DNA of 64,000 nt from the NCBI RefSeq assembly GCF_002847305.1, contig NZ_CP025408.1, positions 852,001 to 916,000 on the forward strand. Direction: 5' to 3'. Positions 28,758 to 37,722 of the stretch are shown piece by piece. Both the position numbers and the translations under genes were made by a program. The stretch is from Paracoccus tegillarcae (GTDB lineage: Bacteria; Pseudomonadota; Alphaproteobacteria; Rhodobacterales; Rhodobacteraceae). Below the pieces are notes generated by a model. That model was given only the letters and a program-made list of their open reading frames with translations. It had not been told where the DNA came from and did not search any database. Numbering within the stretch: position 1 is the first letter of the stretch; each line of letters starts with the position of its first letter.

Positions 28758-29981
28758 TTACTCGTCATAGCTGCGCCGGTCCTCGATCACCATGCCGTCG
28801 TTGGGCAGGCTGCCGGGCTGCACGATTTCGACCTGGCCTTTCAGCTTGAGGGTGTCGGCGACCGAGTTCTGGAAATCCTCGGGCGCGCCGGCCTTGACCT
28901 CTAGCTGCACGGTCATGCTGTCCATCTCGCCGTTGCGCTCGGCGATGACGCGGGCGCGCTGGATTTCGGGGTGGCGCGCGACCAGGGTGGCGACCTGTTC
29001 GGGGCGCACGAACATGCCCTTGATCTTGGTGGTCTGATCGGCGCGGCCCATCCATCCCTTGATGCGCATATTGGTGCGCCCGCAGGGGCTGATCCCCGGC
29101 ATCACCGCCGACAGATCGCCGGTGGCAAAGCGGATCAGCGGGTAATCGGGATTGAGCGTGGTAACCAGCACCTCGCCGACCTCGCCCTCGGGCACCGGAT
29201 CGCCGGTGCCGGGGCGGACGATTTCGACGATGACGCCCTCGTCGACGATCATGCCCTCCATGGCATCGGATTCGTAGGCGATGTTGCCCAGATCGGCGGT
29301 CGCATAGCATTGCAGCGTGGCGATGCCGCGATCAGCGTAGAGCGCGCGCAGGGACGGAAACAGCGCACCGCCCCCGACGGCGGCGCGGCGGATGGCCAGT
29401 TGCTCGCCCATCTCATCGGCCTTGTCGATGATCACCTTGAGGAAATCGGGCGTGCCGGCATAGACGGTGGTGCCGATATCGACGGCGGCGCGGACCTGCA
29501 ATTCGCTTTGGCCGGTGCCGGCGGGCAGGACCGCTGCATCGACGGCGCGCGCACCGGATTCGAACATCATCCCGGCAGGCGTCAGGTGGTAGCCAAAGCA
29601 GTTATGGACGATATCGCCCCTGCCCACGCCCGCCGCATGCAGGAAACGGCCCAGCCGCCACCAGTCGCCCTCGCGGCGGCCGGGTTCGTAGATCGGGCCG
29701 GGGCTTTGGAAGATGTGGTCGAATTCGGCGGCCAGCCGGGTGGTAAAGCCGCCAAAGGGCGGGGTCTTGGCCTGCGCCTCTGCCAGTTCGGATTTGCGGA
29801 TCACCGGCAAGCGTGCCAGCGCCGCGCGGTCGATCACGCTGTCGGGGTCGACGTCGCGCAACAGGCGCGCCAATGCGGGTGCCGTGCGCGCCCTGCCGAT
29901 CGTGGCCGGCAGGGCCTCGGACAGCGCCTCTTCGCGTTCTTCGGGGCCGCGGACCTCGAGATCGTCATAATATCCAGCCAT
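28758..29981 (-). CDS. Phenylacetate-CoA ligase-like AMP-forming enzyme
   Basis: A 407-residue adenylate-forming ligase of the PaaK group; it should activate an aromatic or other carboxylic acid with CoA and ATP. It has the short C-terminal domain and KPFGGFTT-type loop (KTPPFGGFTT), an ATADLGNIAYESD region, a GEVGEVLVTTLNPDYPLIRFATGDLS motif typical of the family and a late VRPEQVATL segment. The P-loop (SGTTG-like) is altered to FQSPGPIYEP, so the match to classic PaaK is partial. It follows livF by about 125 bases in the same operon direction, placing it with the uptake system. Confidence 0.82.
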   Translation of the reverse strand: MAGYYDDLEVRGPEEREEALSEALPATIGRARTAPALARLLRDVDPDSVIDRAALARLPVIRKSELAEAQAKTPPFGGFTTRLAAEFDHIFQSPGPIYEPGRREGDWWRLGRFLHAAGVGRGDIVHNCFGYHLTPAGMMFESGARAVDAAVLPAGTGQSELQVRAAVDIGTTVYAGTPDFLKVIIDKADEMGEQLAIRRAAVGGGALFPSLRALYADRGIATLQCYATADLGNIAYESDAMEGMIVDEGVIVEIVRPGTGDPVPEGEVGEVLVTTLNPDYPLIRFATGDLSAVMPGISPCGRTNMRIKGWMGRADQTTKIKGMFVRPEQVATLVARHPEIQRARVIAERNGEMDSMTVQLEVKAGAPEDFQNSVADTLKLKGQVEIVQPGSLPNDGMVIEDRRSYDE

Positions 29982-30105
29982 AAGACACCCCCTGAATGCG
30001 CGGCCCGGCGCGCGTCAAATCTTGTTGCTGCTGCGCAGCAGGTCGCGCTCCGGTCCAGCGCCGACAGCCCGGATATGTCGCGCCGCCCCCAAAAGGCCCG
30101 CGCCC

Positions 30106-30930
30106 CTAGGCCAGCCAGCGCTTGCGCCGGCGATAGCTGCGCACGTCGCGGAATGACTTGCGGCCCTCGTCGGACATGCCGAGGTAGAATTCCTTGACGT
30201 CGGGGTTCTCGCGCAATGCGGCGGCGGGACCGTCCATCACCACGCGACCGCTTTCGAGGATATAGCCGTAATGGGCAAAGCGCAGCGCCACGTTGGTGTT
30301 CTGCTCGGCCAGCAGGAAGGTCACGCCCTCGCCTTCGTTGACCGCCTTCACGATGCCGAAGATCTGTTCGACCAGTTGCGGGGCAAGCCCCATCGACGGC
30401 TCGTCCAGCAGGATCGTTTCCGGCCGACTCATCAGCGCGCGACCGATGGCGACCATCTGCTGTTCGCCGCCCGAGGTATAGCCGGCCTGCGATTTGCGCC
30501 GTTCGCGCAGACGCGGGAAATAGTCATAGACCATTTCCAGATCCTGCTTGACCGCCGCCGCGCCGTCGCCGCGCGTATAGGCCCCGGTCAGCAGGTTTTC
30601 CTCGACCGTGAGGTGTTCGAAACAGTGGCGGCCCTCCATCACCTGGATCACGCCCTGCTTGACCAGCGCGGCGGGATTGAGATCCGAGATGCGCTCGCCC
30701 CGATAGGTGATGCTGCCCTTGGTCACTTCGCCGCGTTCGCTGGCCAAGAGGTTCGAGATCGCCTTGAGCGTCGTGGTCTTGCCAGCCCCGTTGCCCCCCA
30801 GAAGCGCGGTGATACCGCCCTTGGGAACCGACAGGCTGACGCCTTTCAGGACAAGGATCACGTGGTTGTAGATCACCTCGATACTGTTGACTTGCAGCAA
30901 GGTTTCGCTGTTTTCGGCGTCGAACATCAT
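30106..30930 (-). CDS. livF: Branched-chain amino acid-type ABC transporter ATPase (LivF)
   Basis: Cytoplasmic ATPase, about 274 residues (ATG 30930 or the adjacent 30927, both behind GGGGG). Walker A GGNGAGKTT, the signature SGGEQQMVAIGRAL, and Walker B TILLDEP are all intact, with LLAEQNTN after them, as in LivF. The C-terminus is basic (FRDVRSYRRRKRW). Part of the fadD-like, livG, livH, livM, binding protein, livF, PaaK-like operon; LivF and LivG would form a heterodimer driving LivH/LivM. Confidence 0.95.
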   Translation of the reverse strand: MMFDAENSETLLQVNSIEVIYNHVILVLKGVSLSVPKGGITALLGGNGAGKTTTLKAISNLLASERGEVTKGSITYRGERISDLNPAALVKQGVIQVMEGRHCFEHLTVEENLLTGAYTRGDGAAAVKQDLEMVYDYFPRLRERRKSQAGYTSGGEQQMVAIGRALMSRPETILLDEPSMGLAPQLVEQIFGIVKAVNEGEGVTFLLAEQNTNVALRFAHYGYILESGRVVMDGPAAALRENPDVKEFYLGMSDEGRKSFRDVRSYRRRKRWLA

Positions 30931-30982
30931 GGCCCCCAATGGCGGTGGTCCCGGCGACTGGCAGCCGCCGGGACAGGTCGTC

Positions 30983-32269
30983 TTAGTTGCAGCGCTCGGT
31001 CACGCCGGCCTCGGCGGCATAGGCCGCGCTGTCTTCTTCGATCAGCGGCTGCAGCACCTCTTCATCGGGCTCGATGAAATCGGTGATCAGGTTCCACTGA
31101 CCGGCTGCCGCATCCCATTGCTGGATCCGGCCAAGACCGGCGCCGCCATGGTTGTCACAGCTCAGCGAGATCGGCTGGCCGAAATCTGGCAGGCCCAGTT
31201 CCTCCATCCGCTCTGCGCTGATCTCGAGCGCCTCGAAACCGTCGCGCAGCTGTGCAGGGGTGATGGCCGAGGTGCCGGCAAGGTCCTGTGCCTTCTTGAT
31301 CGCCTCGGCGATGACCAGCGCGGCATAGGCGCCGCGCGAATACAGCACCGTGCCGATCTGATCGCCCGCGCCCGATGCCTTGCCGGCATCGTAGACATGG
31401 GTCTTGAGGTCGTCATAGAGCGGATATTCCTGACCGACACCGTGGAAGGTCAGCGCCTTGTAGCCATTGGCGCCCTCGCCGGCCGAGATCACGTCATTTT
31501 CCGAACCCGACCACCAGATGCCGATCATGTGGTCCATCGGATAGCGGATATTCACCGCCTCCTGGATGCCGACCTGGTTCTGCACACCCCAGCCATACAT
31601 GATGACATAGTCGGGCTTGTCGCGGCGAATTTGCAGCCACTGGCTTTTCTGTTCCTGACCCGGCGCGTCGACCGGCAGTTCCGACAGTTCGAAGCCGTGC
31701 TTTTTCGACAGTTCCTGCAGGGTCCGGATCGGTTCCTTGCCATAGGCGCTGTTGTGATAGACCAGCGCGATCTTCTTGCCGTTCAGATCGCCGCCTTCCT
31801 GCTCGAGGATATGCTTGACCGCGACCGAGGCACCGTCCCAATAGTTCGCGGGCGCGTTGAACACCCATTCGAACACCTTGCCGTTCTTGGCCGAGGTGCG
31901 GCCATAGCCGGGCGTATACAGCGGCATGTTGTCGACGCTGGCCTTGGGGATCAGCTGATAGGTGATGCCGGTCGACAGCGGGTTCATGACCAGCGGGTTG
32001 TCACCCTTGAGCGCCTCGTAGCATTCGACGCCTTTTTCGGTGTTATAGGCGGTCTCGCATTCCGGCACCTGGATGATCTCGCCGCCGATGCCGCCGTCGC
32101 GTTCGTTGAGCAAGGTGAAATAGTCGTTGAAACCGTCCGCATAGGGAATGCCGTTGGCGGCATAGGGGCCGGTGCGATAGCTGAGGTTCGGCACCACCAG
32201 ATCGGCCATTGCAGGCGCCGCAGCCATCAGACCGGCGGCAACGATTGCGGGGAATGTCAGTTTCTTCAT
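30983..32269 (-). CDS. Periplasmic substrate-binding protein (LivJ-like, PBP1 fold)
   Basis: Captures the substrate of the LivFGHM-type transporter. The ATG at 32269 (GGAGACC site) yields 428 residues with a signal peptide cut at PAMA-DLVV. The mature part is a Peripla_BP_6 domain: SYRTGPYAANGIPYADGF, GKKIALVYHNSAYG, then GFELSELPVDAPG; two cysteines (ETAYNTEKGVECYE, SCDNHGGAG) may pair. In similar gene sets such proteins bind aromatic or dicarboxylic acids and amides as often as amino acids. Next to two CoA ligases, an acid substrate is plausible (inference). Confidence 0.9.
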   Translation of the reverse strand: MKKLTFPAIVAAGLMAAAPAMADLVVPNLSYRTGPYAANGIPYADGFNDYFTLLNERDGGIGGEIIQVPECETAYNTEKGVECYEALKGDNPLVMNPLSTGITYQLIPKASVDNMPLYTPGYGRTSAKNGKVFEWVFNAPANYWDGASVAVKHILEQEGGDLNGKKIALVYHNSAYGKEPIRTLQELSKKHGFELSELPVDAPGQEQKSQWLQIRRDKPDYVIMYGWGVQNQVGIQEAVNIRYPMDHMIGIWWSGSENDVISAGEGANGYKALTFHGVGQEYPLYDDLKTHVYDAGKASGAGDQIGTVLYSRGAYAALVIAEAIKKAQDLAGTSAITPAQLRDGFEALEISAERMEELGLPDFGQPISLSCDNHGGAGLGRIQQWDAAAGQWNLITDFIEPDEEVLQPLIEEDSAAYAAEAGVTERCN

Positions 32270-32321
32270 TTTGGGTCTCCTCCCAGTTTTCAGGCGCCGG
32301 TTGTCCGGTTCTGTGAATGGA

Positions 32322-33398
32322 TCAATGCGGGAACGGCCACAGCCGCAGCTTTTCCTTGGCCAAGGACCACAAGCGGGCAAGGCCGTGTGGCTCGACGATC
32401 AGGAACAGGATGATCAGCCCGCCCACGATCATCAATTCGATATGGGCGGCCAGATCGGTGGGCCAGCCGAGGGTGCCGACCAGCACGTTCTTGAGCATGA
32501 CCGGCAGCAGCACCAGAAAGGCGGCGCCGGCAAAGCTGCCAAAGATGCTGCCCAGACCGCCGATGATGATCATGAAGAGCACGAGGAAGCTCTTGTTGAT
32601 GCCGAAGGCCTCGCCGACTTCGGCGGCGCCCAGATAGACGGCAAACAGCAGCGCGCCCGCGATGCCCACAAAGAAGGACGACACCGCGAATGCCGACAGT
32701 TTGGCGGTCAGCGGATTGACCCCGATGATCTCGGCGGCGATGTCCATGTCGCGGATGGCCATCCATTTGCGCCCCGCGGTGCCGCGCGTCAGGTTGCGCG
32801 CGACCCAGGCCAGCAGCACGGCAAAGCACAGGCAGATCAGGTATTTCGCCGGCGCGCTGGTGGCGGGGCCGGTGACGGCAATATCCAGCACGGTGCGTTC
32901 CGGCGCGGTGATCTGGCCCGAGGCCGAGTAGTTGTAGAACCACGGCACCTTGTTGAACAGCCAGACCAGAAAGAACTGCGCGGCCAGCGTCGCCACGGCC
33001 AGGTAGAACCCCTTGATCCGCAGGCTGGGCAGGCCGAACAGCATCCCCACCAGCGCGGTGATACCGCCGGCCAGCAGGATATGGATGACGATGCTGATCT
33101 CTGGGAAGGCCGTCATCAGCTTGTAGACGGCATAGGCGCCCACGGCCATGAACCCGCCGGTGCCCAGGCTGACCTGCCCGGCATAGCCGGTCAGGATGTT
33201 CAGCCCGAGTGCGGCAATGGCATAGATCAGGAAGGGCACGAAGACCGCATTGGCCCAGTAGTCGTTGATCAGGAACGGCACCACCAGAAAGGCAATGGCG
33301 AGCAACAGGTAATAGCCCCAGCGATCCAGCTTGATGGGAAAGGTCTGGCCATCCTTGCGATAGCCGGTCTTGAAATCGCCTGCCTCACGATACAGCAT
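32322..33398 (-). CDS. livM: Branched-chain amino acid-type ABC permease (LivM)
   Basis: One of two integral membrane subunits, 358 residues, with about ten hydrophobic helices and the LivM family segment LNILTGYAGQVSLGTGGFMAVGAY near residues 85-108. The RDMDIAAEIIGVNPLTAKLSAFA loop is the conserved EAA-like coupling region. The start ATG 33398 lies just one base after the stop of the preceding foreign-looking gene. The natural partner LivH is separated from it by that gene. Confidence 0.94.
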   Translation of the reverse strand: MLYREAGDFKTGYRKDGQTFPIKLDRWGYYLLLAIAFLVVPFLINDYWANAVFVPFLIYAIAALGLNILTGYAGQVSLGTGGFMAVGAYAVYKLMTAFPEISIVIHILLAGGITALVGMLFGLPSLRIKGFYLAVATLAAQFFLVWLFNKVPWFYNYSASGQITAPERTVLDIAVTGPATSAPAKYLICLCFAVLLAWVARNLTRGTAGRKWMAIRDMDIAAEIIGVNPLTAKLSAFAVSSFFVGIAGALLFAVYLGAAEVGEAFGINKSFLVLFMIIIGGLGSIFGSFAGAAFLVLLPVMLKNVLVGTLGWPTDLAAHIELMIVGGLIILFLIVEPHGLARLWSLAKEKLRLWPFPH

Positions 33399-33399
33399 G

Positions 33400-33813
33400 C
33401 TATTGCCCGCCTGTTACTTTGTAGGCTCGGTCTGCGTCGTCAATGTCAAAGCAGGGCTCTTTTGCTTTTTTAGAGTATGGATCCAGCAGACGCCCACGTT
33501 TGGAGTCCCATACCATCCAGTGCCCGATATTCCCGTCTTTTCCTTTCACCTTTAGCAGCAGGTCGCAACCTGCCGCCCTAACTGCGGCAAGCTTTTCTGG
33601 TCGCTTCAGTTTCACAAACTTGTGGGAAAGAAATATCTCTAAGGATATTCCTTTTTTCTCCAGCGCTTTCTGCAAGCCTGCCTTCCCACAATTGCGCCAG
33701 CCCCCATCTATTATCTCTCTTGCTTCCGCAAGTTCTATATCTGCGAGCATCGCAACACTTGCTGCGCCGCACCCATCTTCTCCACCTTGGTAGATATGTC
33801 TCATTTTCCTCAT
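33400..33813 (-). CDS. C39-peptidase-like small cysteine peptidase inserted between livH and livM
   Basis: A 137-residue protein with the N-terminal pattern of peptidase C39: Gln9-x5-Cys15 in IYQGGEDGCGAASVAMLA, then GHWMVWD with His98 and LLDPYS with Asp111, which complete a Cys-His-Asp set. It has no membrane helix or ABC part, so it is a free domain with a papain-like fold. The gene's ATG overlaps the livH stop (ATGA) and its stop sits one base before the livM start. Base composition is unlike the flanks (33601-33660 has 21 G/C in 60). Function in the cell is unknown; it may be a bacteriocin-processing-like or defence protein picked up by transfer. Confidence 0.72.
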   Translation of the reverse strand: MRKMRHIYQGGEDGCGAASVAMLADIELAEAREIIDGGWRNCGKAGLQKALEKKGISLEIFLSHKFVKLKRPEKLAAVRAAGCDLLLKVKGKDGNIGHWMVWDSKRGRLLDPYSKKAKEPCFDIDDADRAYKVTGGQ

Positions 33814-34796
33814 ACCCTCTCGATGATCTTTTCGCCAAACAGCCCCTGCGGACGGAAGACGAGGAAGATCAGCGCCAGCACATAGGCGAACCAGTTCTCG
33901 GTCGCGCCGCCGATCAGCGGTCCGATCCAGAATTCGAACAGCTTTTCACCAACCCCGATGATCAGCCCGCCGACAATCGCGCCGGGGATCGAGGTAAAGC
34001 TGCCCAGCATCAGCACCGGCAAGGCCTTGAGCGCGATCAGCGACAGGCTGAACTGCACGCCCGATTTGGTGCCCCACATGATGCCGGCGACCAGCGCCAC
34101 GAAACCGGCGATCGACCAGACCATCACCCAGATGTAGCGCAGCGAGATGCCCACCGACAGCGCCGCCTGGTGATCATCGGCCACCGCGCGCATGGCCCGG
34201 CCCTGCTTGGTATATTGCGAGAACGCGACCAGGGCCGCCACCAGCAGGATGGCGATGAAGGTGGCCCAGATATCCAGCCGGTCGATAAAGAAGCCATAGC
34301 CGAACCACTCATTGGTCACGGATTCGATGCTTTCGGAAATCCCCTGCGGCAGGCCGACATCCAGCGTCTTGATATCGGCGCCCCACATCACATCGCCGAA
34401 CCCTTCGAGGAAATAGGCCAGCCCGATGGTCGCCATGAACAGGATGATCGGTTCCTGCCCGACCAGATGCTGCAGCACCAGTTTCTCGATCAGGATCGCC
34501 AGCAGCACCATCACCGCCGCCGTCAGCAGGATCGCCAGCAGCGAGGGCACGGTCCAGCCGAATTCCTCGACATGGGTGCCAAAGATCGCATTGATCAGAT
34601 GGGCAAAGGGCACCTGCCCCTGCTGGATCCCGACCAGCGTCAGTGCCGCGAACAGCGCCATCACGCCCTGGGCATAGTTGAACACGCCCGAGGCCTTGAA
34701 GATCAGCACAAAGCCCAGCGCGACCAGCGAATACATCACGCCGGTCATCAGGCCGTTCAGCAGCACCTCGATGGAATAGATAAACTGATCAGTCAT
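33810..34796 (-). CDS. livH: Branched-chain amino acid-type ABC permease (LivH)
   Basis: Second membrane subunit of the transporter, 328 residues from ATG 34796, which overlaps the livG tail. Eight or so hydrophobic helices; the family pattern LLNGLMTGVMYSLVALGFVLIFKASGVFNYAQG is in the first 40 residues, and RAVADDHQAALSVGI is the cytoplasmic coupling loop. The carboxy end GLFGEKIIERV abuts the C39-like gene. It would pair with LivM below. Confidence 0.94.
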   Translation of the reverse strand: MTDQFIYSIEVLLNGLMTGVMYSLVALGFVLIFKASGVFNYAQGVMALFAALTLVGIQQGQVPFAHLINAIFGTHVEEFGWTVPSLLAILLTAAVMVLLAILIEKLVLQHLVGQEPIILFMATIGLAYFLEGFGDVMWGADIKTLDVGLPQGISESIESVTNEWFGYGFFIDRLDIWATFIAILLVAALVAFSQYTKQGRAMRAVADDHQAALSVGISLRYIWVMVWSIAGFVALVAGIMWGTKSGVQFSLSLIALKALPVLMLGSFTSIPGAIVGGLIIGVGEKLFEFWIGPLIGGATENWFAYVLALIFLVFRPQGLFGEKIIERV

Positions 34797-35622
34797 GGGC
34801 CACCCCCAGATAAGCGTCGATGACGTCTTGGTTGTTGCGCACCTCGTCGGGGGTGCCGTCACCGATCTTGCGGCCGTAATCCATGACCACGACGCGGTCG
34901 GACAGGTCCATGACCACGCCCATATCGTGTTCGATCAGCGCGATGGTGGTGCCGAATTCATCGTTCACATCGAGGATAAAGCGGGACATGTCCTCTTTCT
35001 CTTCGACGTTCATCCCGGCCATCGGTTCGTCCAGCAACAGCAATTGCGGCTCGGCGGCCAGCGCGCGCGCCAGTTCCACCCGCTTTTTCAGCCCGTAGGG
35101 CAGCCGCCCCACCGGGGTTTTGCGGATGTTCTGGATTTCGAGAAAGTCGATGATCTTTTCGACCTGCGCGCGGTTTTCGGTCTCTTCGCGTTCGGCCTTG
35201 CCCCACCACAGCGCCTGGCTGAAGAGGCCCGATTTGATGTAGTTCAACCGACCCGTCATGATGTTGTCCAGCACCGTCATGCCGTCAAACAACGCGATGT
35301 TCTGGAAGGTGCGGGCGATCCCGAGGCGGGCGACCTGATAGGGTTTCAGCTGTCCGCGCCTTTCGCCCTTGAACCAGACCTCGCCCTCTTGCGGCACATA
35401 AAAGCCCGAGATCACGTTCAGCATCGAGGACTTGCCCGCGCCGTTCGGCCCGATGATCGCGCGGATCTCGCCCTCGCGGATGTCAAAGCTGATATTCTTG
35501 ATCGCCTCGACGCCGCCAAAGCGCAGGGTGATGTTCTTCATGTCCATCAGCGTGCCGCCGATCTGGCGGCCATCCGCGGTGGTGTAACCGCTGGTCGCCT
35601 CGGCCGTTTGCAATTCGCTCAT
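34789..35622 (-). CDS. livG: Branched-chain amino acid-type ABC transporter ATPase (LivG)
   Basis: Companion ATPase of 277 residues with Walker A GPNGAGKSS, LLLDEPMAGMNVEEKEDM as Walker B and D-loop, and ALIEHDMGVVMDLSDRVVVMDYG. The signature loop reads YGLKKRVELARALA, a slightly altered version of LSGGQ as is usual in LivG. Its start overlaps the end of the acyl-CoA ligase gene (ATGA-type), and its end overlaps livH, so the operon is tight. Confidence 0.95.
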   Translation of the reverse strand: MSELQTAEATSGYTTADGRQIGGTLMDMKNITLRFGGVEAIKNISFDIREGEIRAIIGPNGAGKSSMLNVISGFYVPQEGEVWFKGERRGQLKPYQVARLGIARTFQNIALFDGMTVLDNIMTGRLNYIKSGLFSQALWWGKAEREETENRAQVEKIIDFLEIQNIRKTPVGRLPYGLKKRVELARALAAEPQLLLLDEPMAGMNVEEKEDMSRFILDVNDEFGTTIALIEHDMGVVMDLSDRVVVMDYGRKIGDGTPDEVRNNQDVIDAYLGVAHD

Positions 35623-37601
35623 TCCGCCGCCACCTTCTGCTGCGTTTCGCCAAAGACCTGAGCATCCTCGATCTTGAGCGTCGCCTTGATCTTGCCCTTG
35701 CGGCCGTCCTCGTAGGTGACCTCGGTTTCGGTGTAGATCTCGTCCGACCCGTCATAGAGCGCGCCGACAAGATCGGCGAACTTTTCGTTGATGACCGCGC
35801 GGCGCACCTTGCGGGTGCGGGTCATTTCGCCGTCATCGGGGTCCAGTTCCTTGTGCAGGACAAGAAAGCGGTGGATCTGGCAGCCCGACAGCATCGGGTC
35901 TTCGGCCACCGAGTCGTTCACCGCCTCGACATGTTCCTTGATCGTTGCATAGACCTGCGGATGCGCCGCCAGTTCCTGATAGCTGGCATAAGAGATGTTG
36001 TTGCGCTCGGCCCAGTTGCCCACGGCGCCAAGGTCGATATTGATCAGCGCGGTGCAGAATTCGCGGCCATTGCCCAGCACCACGGCCTCGAGGATATTGG
36101 GATAGAATTTCAGTTTGTTCTCGACATATTTGGGCGCGAACATGGTGCCATCGGCCATCTTGCCGACATCCTTGGCGCGGTCGATGATGCGCAGATGGCC
36201 GGTGTCTTCCTCGAAGAACCCGGCATCGCCGGTGGCGACCCAGCCTTCGGCATCCTTGGTCGAGGCGGTGCTTTCGGCATTCTTGTAATATTCAACGAAG
36301 GTGCCGGGGCTGCGGTAAAAGACCTCGCCATTATCGGCGATCCTGACCTCGACACCCGGCGAGGGCACGCCGACGGTATCGCTGCGCACCTGCCCGTCGG
36401 GCTGCTGGGTGATAAAGACCGATGCCTCGGTCTGGCCGTAGAGCTGTTTGAGGTTGATGCCCAGCGAGCGGTAGAAATCAAAGATCTCGGGGCCGATCGC
36501 CTCGCCTGCGGTATAGCCGACGCGGATGCGCGAATAGCCCAGCGTGTTCTTGAGCGGGCCATAAACGAAAAGGTTGCCCAGACCGTAGGACAGCCGGTCG
36601 CCGAAGCTGACGGTTTCGCCGTCCAGAATGGCCGGGCCGACGCGGCGGGCCACCTTCATGTAGCGGTCAAACAGCCATTTCTTGAAGCGGCCGGCATCCT
36701 CCATGCGGATCATCACATTGGTCAGCTGACCCTCGAAGACCCGCGGCGGGGCAAAGAAATAGGTGGGCCCGATCTCTCGCAGATCGGTCATCATGGTCTG
36801 CTGATCTTCGGGGCAGTTGACGGTAAAACCGGCCCAGAGCGCCTGCCCGATCGAAAAGATGAAATCGCCAACCCAGGCCATCGGCAGATAGGCCAGAATT
36901 TCCTCGCTCTGGGTCAGATGATCGAAGTCCGAGGTGTTCCTGGCGGTTTCGATGATATTGCGGTTCGACAGCACCACCCCTTTGGGTTTGCCGGTCGTGC
37001 CGCTGGTATAAAGCATCACGCAGGTGCTGTCGTAATCCAGCGATGCGATGCGTTTATCCAATTCGGCGCCAAGCCGAGTTGCGGCTGCCCGCCCCTCGGC
37101 CTGGACATCCGCAAGCGCGTTCATCCGTGAGTGATCGTATTTACGCATCCCGCGCTTGTCGGTGTAAATCATCTGTTCGATGCCCTGCGGGGCGTCAGGC
37201 ATGGCCTGCACCTCGAGCACCTTGTCGACCTGTTCCTGATCGCCGCAGATCACGAAACGGGCGCCGCAATGGTTCAGCACATAGACCATTTCTTCGGCTG
37301 CTGCGTCGTTATAGAGCGGCACCGGCACGCCGCCGCACATCTGCGTGGCGATCATCGACCAGTAATGCGCCGGGCGGTTGCGACCGATGACGCCGACATG
37401 ATCGCCCGGCTTCAACCCCAGCGCCATCAGCCCCAGCGCCAGTGCCCGCACCTCTTCGGCCGCCTCGGCCCAGGTCCAGCTTTGCCAGATGCCGAATTCC
37501 TTTTCGCGATACGCGGGGCGGTTGCCAAAGCGGCTCGCGTTCCGCGCCAACAGCGCGGGAACTGATCTCGCGTCATCTGAAGGCAATTGCTGGTCCGTCA
37601 T
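35619..37601 (-). CDS. Long-chain acyl-CoA synthetase-like AMP-forming ligase
   Basis: First gene of the ABC transporter operon: a 660-residue FadD-like enzyme converting a carboxylic acid plus CoA and ATP to acyl-CoA. ATG 37601 has GGAGG upstream (the frame continues upstream without sense). Visible motifs: MLYTSGTTGKPKGVV (P-loop), YGQTEASVFITQQ (A5), VATGDAGFFEEDTGHLRIIDRAKD (A7-A8). The group is common next to LivFGHM genes in alphaproteobacteria, where it acts on imported aromatic or fatty acids. Divergent from the histidine kinase gene across about 120 bases. Confidence 0.92.
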   Translation of the reverse strand: MTDQQLPSDDARSVPALLARNASRFGNRPAYREKEFGIWQSWTWAEAAEEVRALALGLMALGLKPGDHVGVIGRNRPAHYWSMIATQMCGGVPVPLYNDAAAEEMVYVLNHCGARFVICGDQEQVDKVLEVQAMPDAPQGIEQMIYTDKRGMRKYDHSRMNALADVQAEGRAAATRLGAELDKRIASLDYDSTCVMLYTSGTTGKPKGVVLSNRNIIETARNTSDFDHLTQSEEILAYLPMAWVGDFIFSIGQALWAGFTVNCPEDQQTMMTDLREIGPTYFFAPPRVFEGQLTNVMIRMEDAGRFKKWLFDRYMKVARRVGPAILDGETVSFGDRLSYGLGNLFVYGPLKNTLGYSRIRVGYTAGEAIGPEIFDFYRSLGINLKQLYGQTEASVFITQQPDGQVRSDTVGVPSPGVEVRIADNGEVFYRSPGTFVEYYKNAESTASTKDAEGWVATGDAGFFEEDTGHLRIIDRAKDVGKMADGTMFAPKYVENKLKFYPNILEAVVLGNGREFCTALINIDLGAVGNWAERNNISYASYQELAAHPQVYATIKEHVEAVNDSVAEDPMLSGCQIHRFLVLHKELDPDDGEMTRTRKVRRAVINEKFADLVGALYDGSDEIYTETEVTYEDGRKGKIKATLKIEDAQVFGETQQKVAAE

Positions 37602-37722
37602 GCGTCCTCCCCAGTCGCGGCGCGGCTTCGTGGCTGCACCCTCGGGGCCAATCATTGCCCCAGTTTGTCTGAAACCCAACGAAATGTTACAGGCGCGGCC
37701 GATCCCGCATCCGAGGCTTGCA

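Noticed and set aside
33400..33813. C39-like gene considered as a misread of livH or livM sequence
   Set aside because: livH and livM are both full-length on either side, and the inserted frame has coherent peptidase motifs and its own composition.
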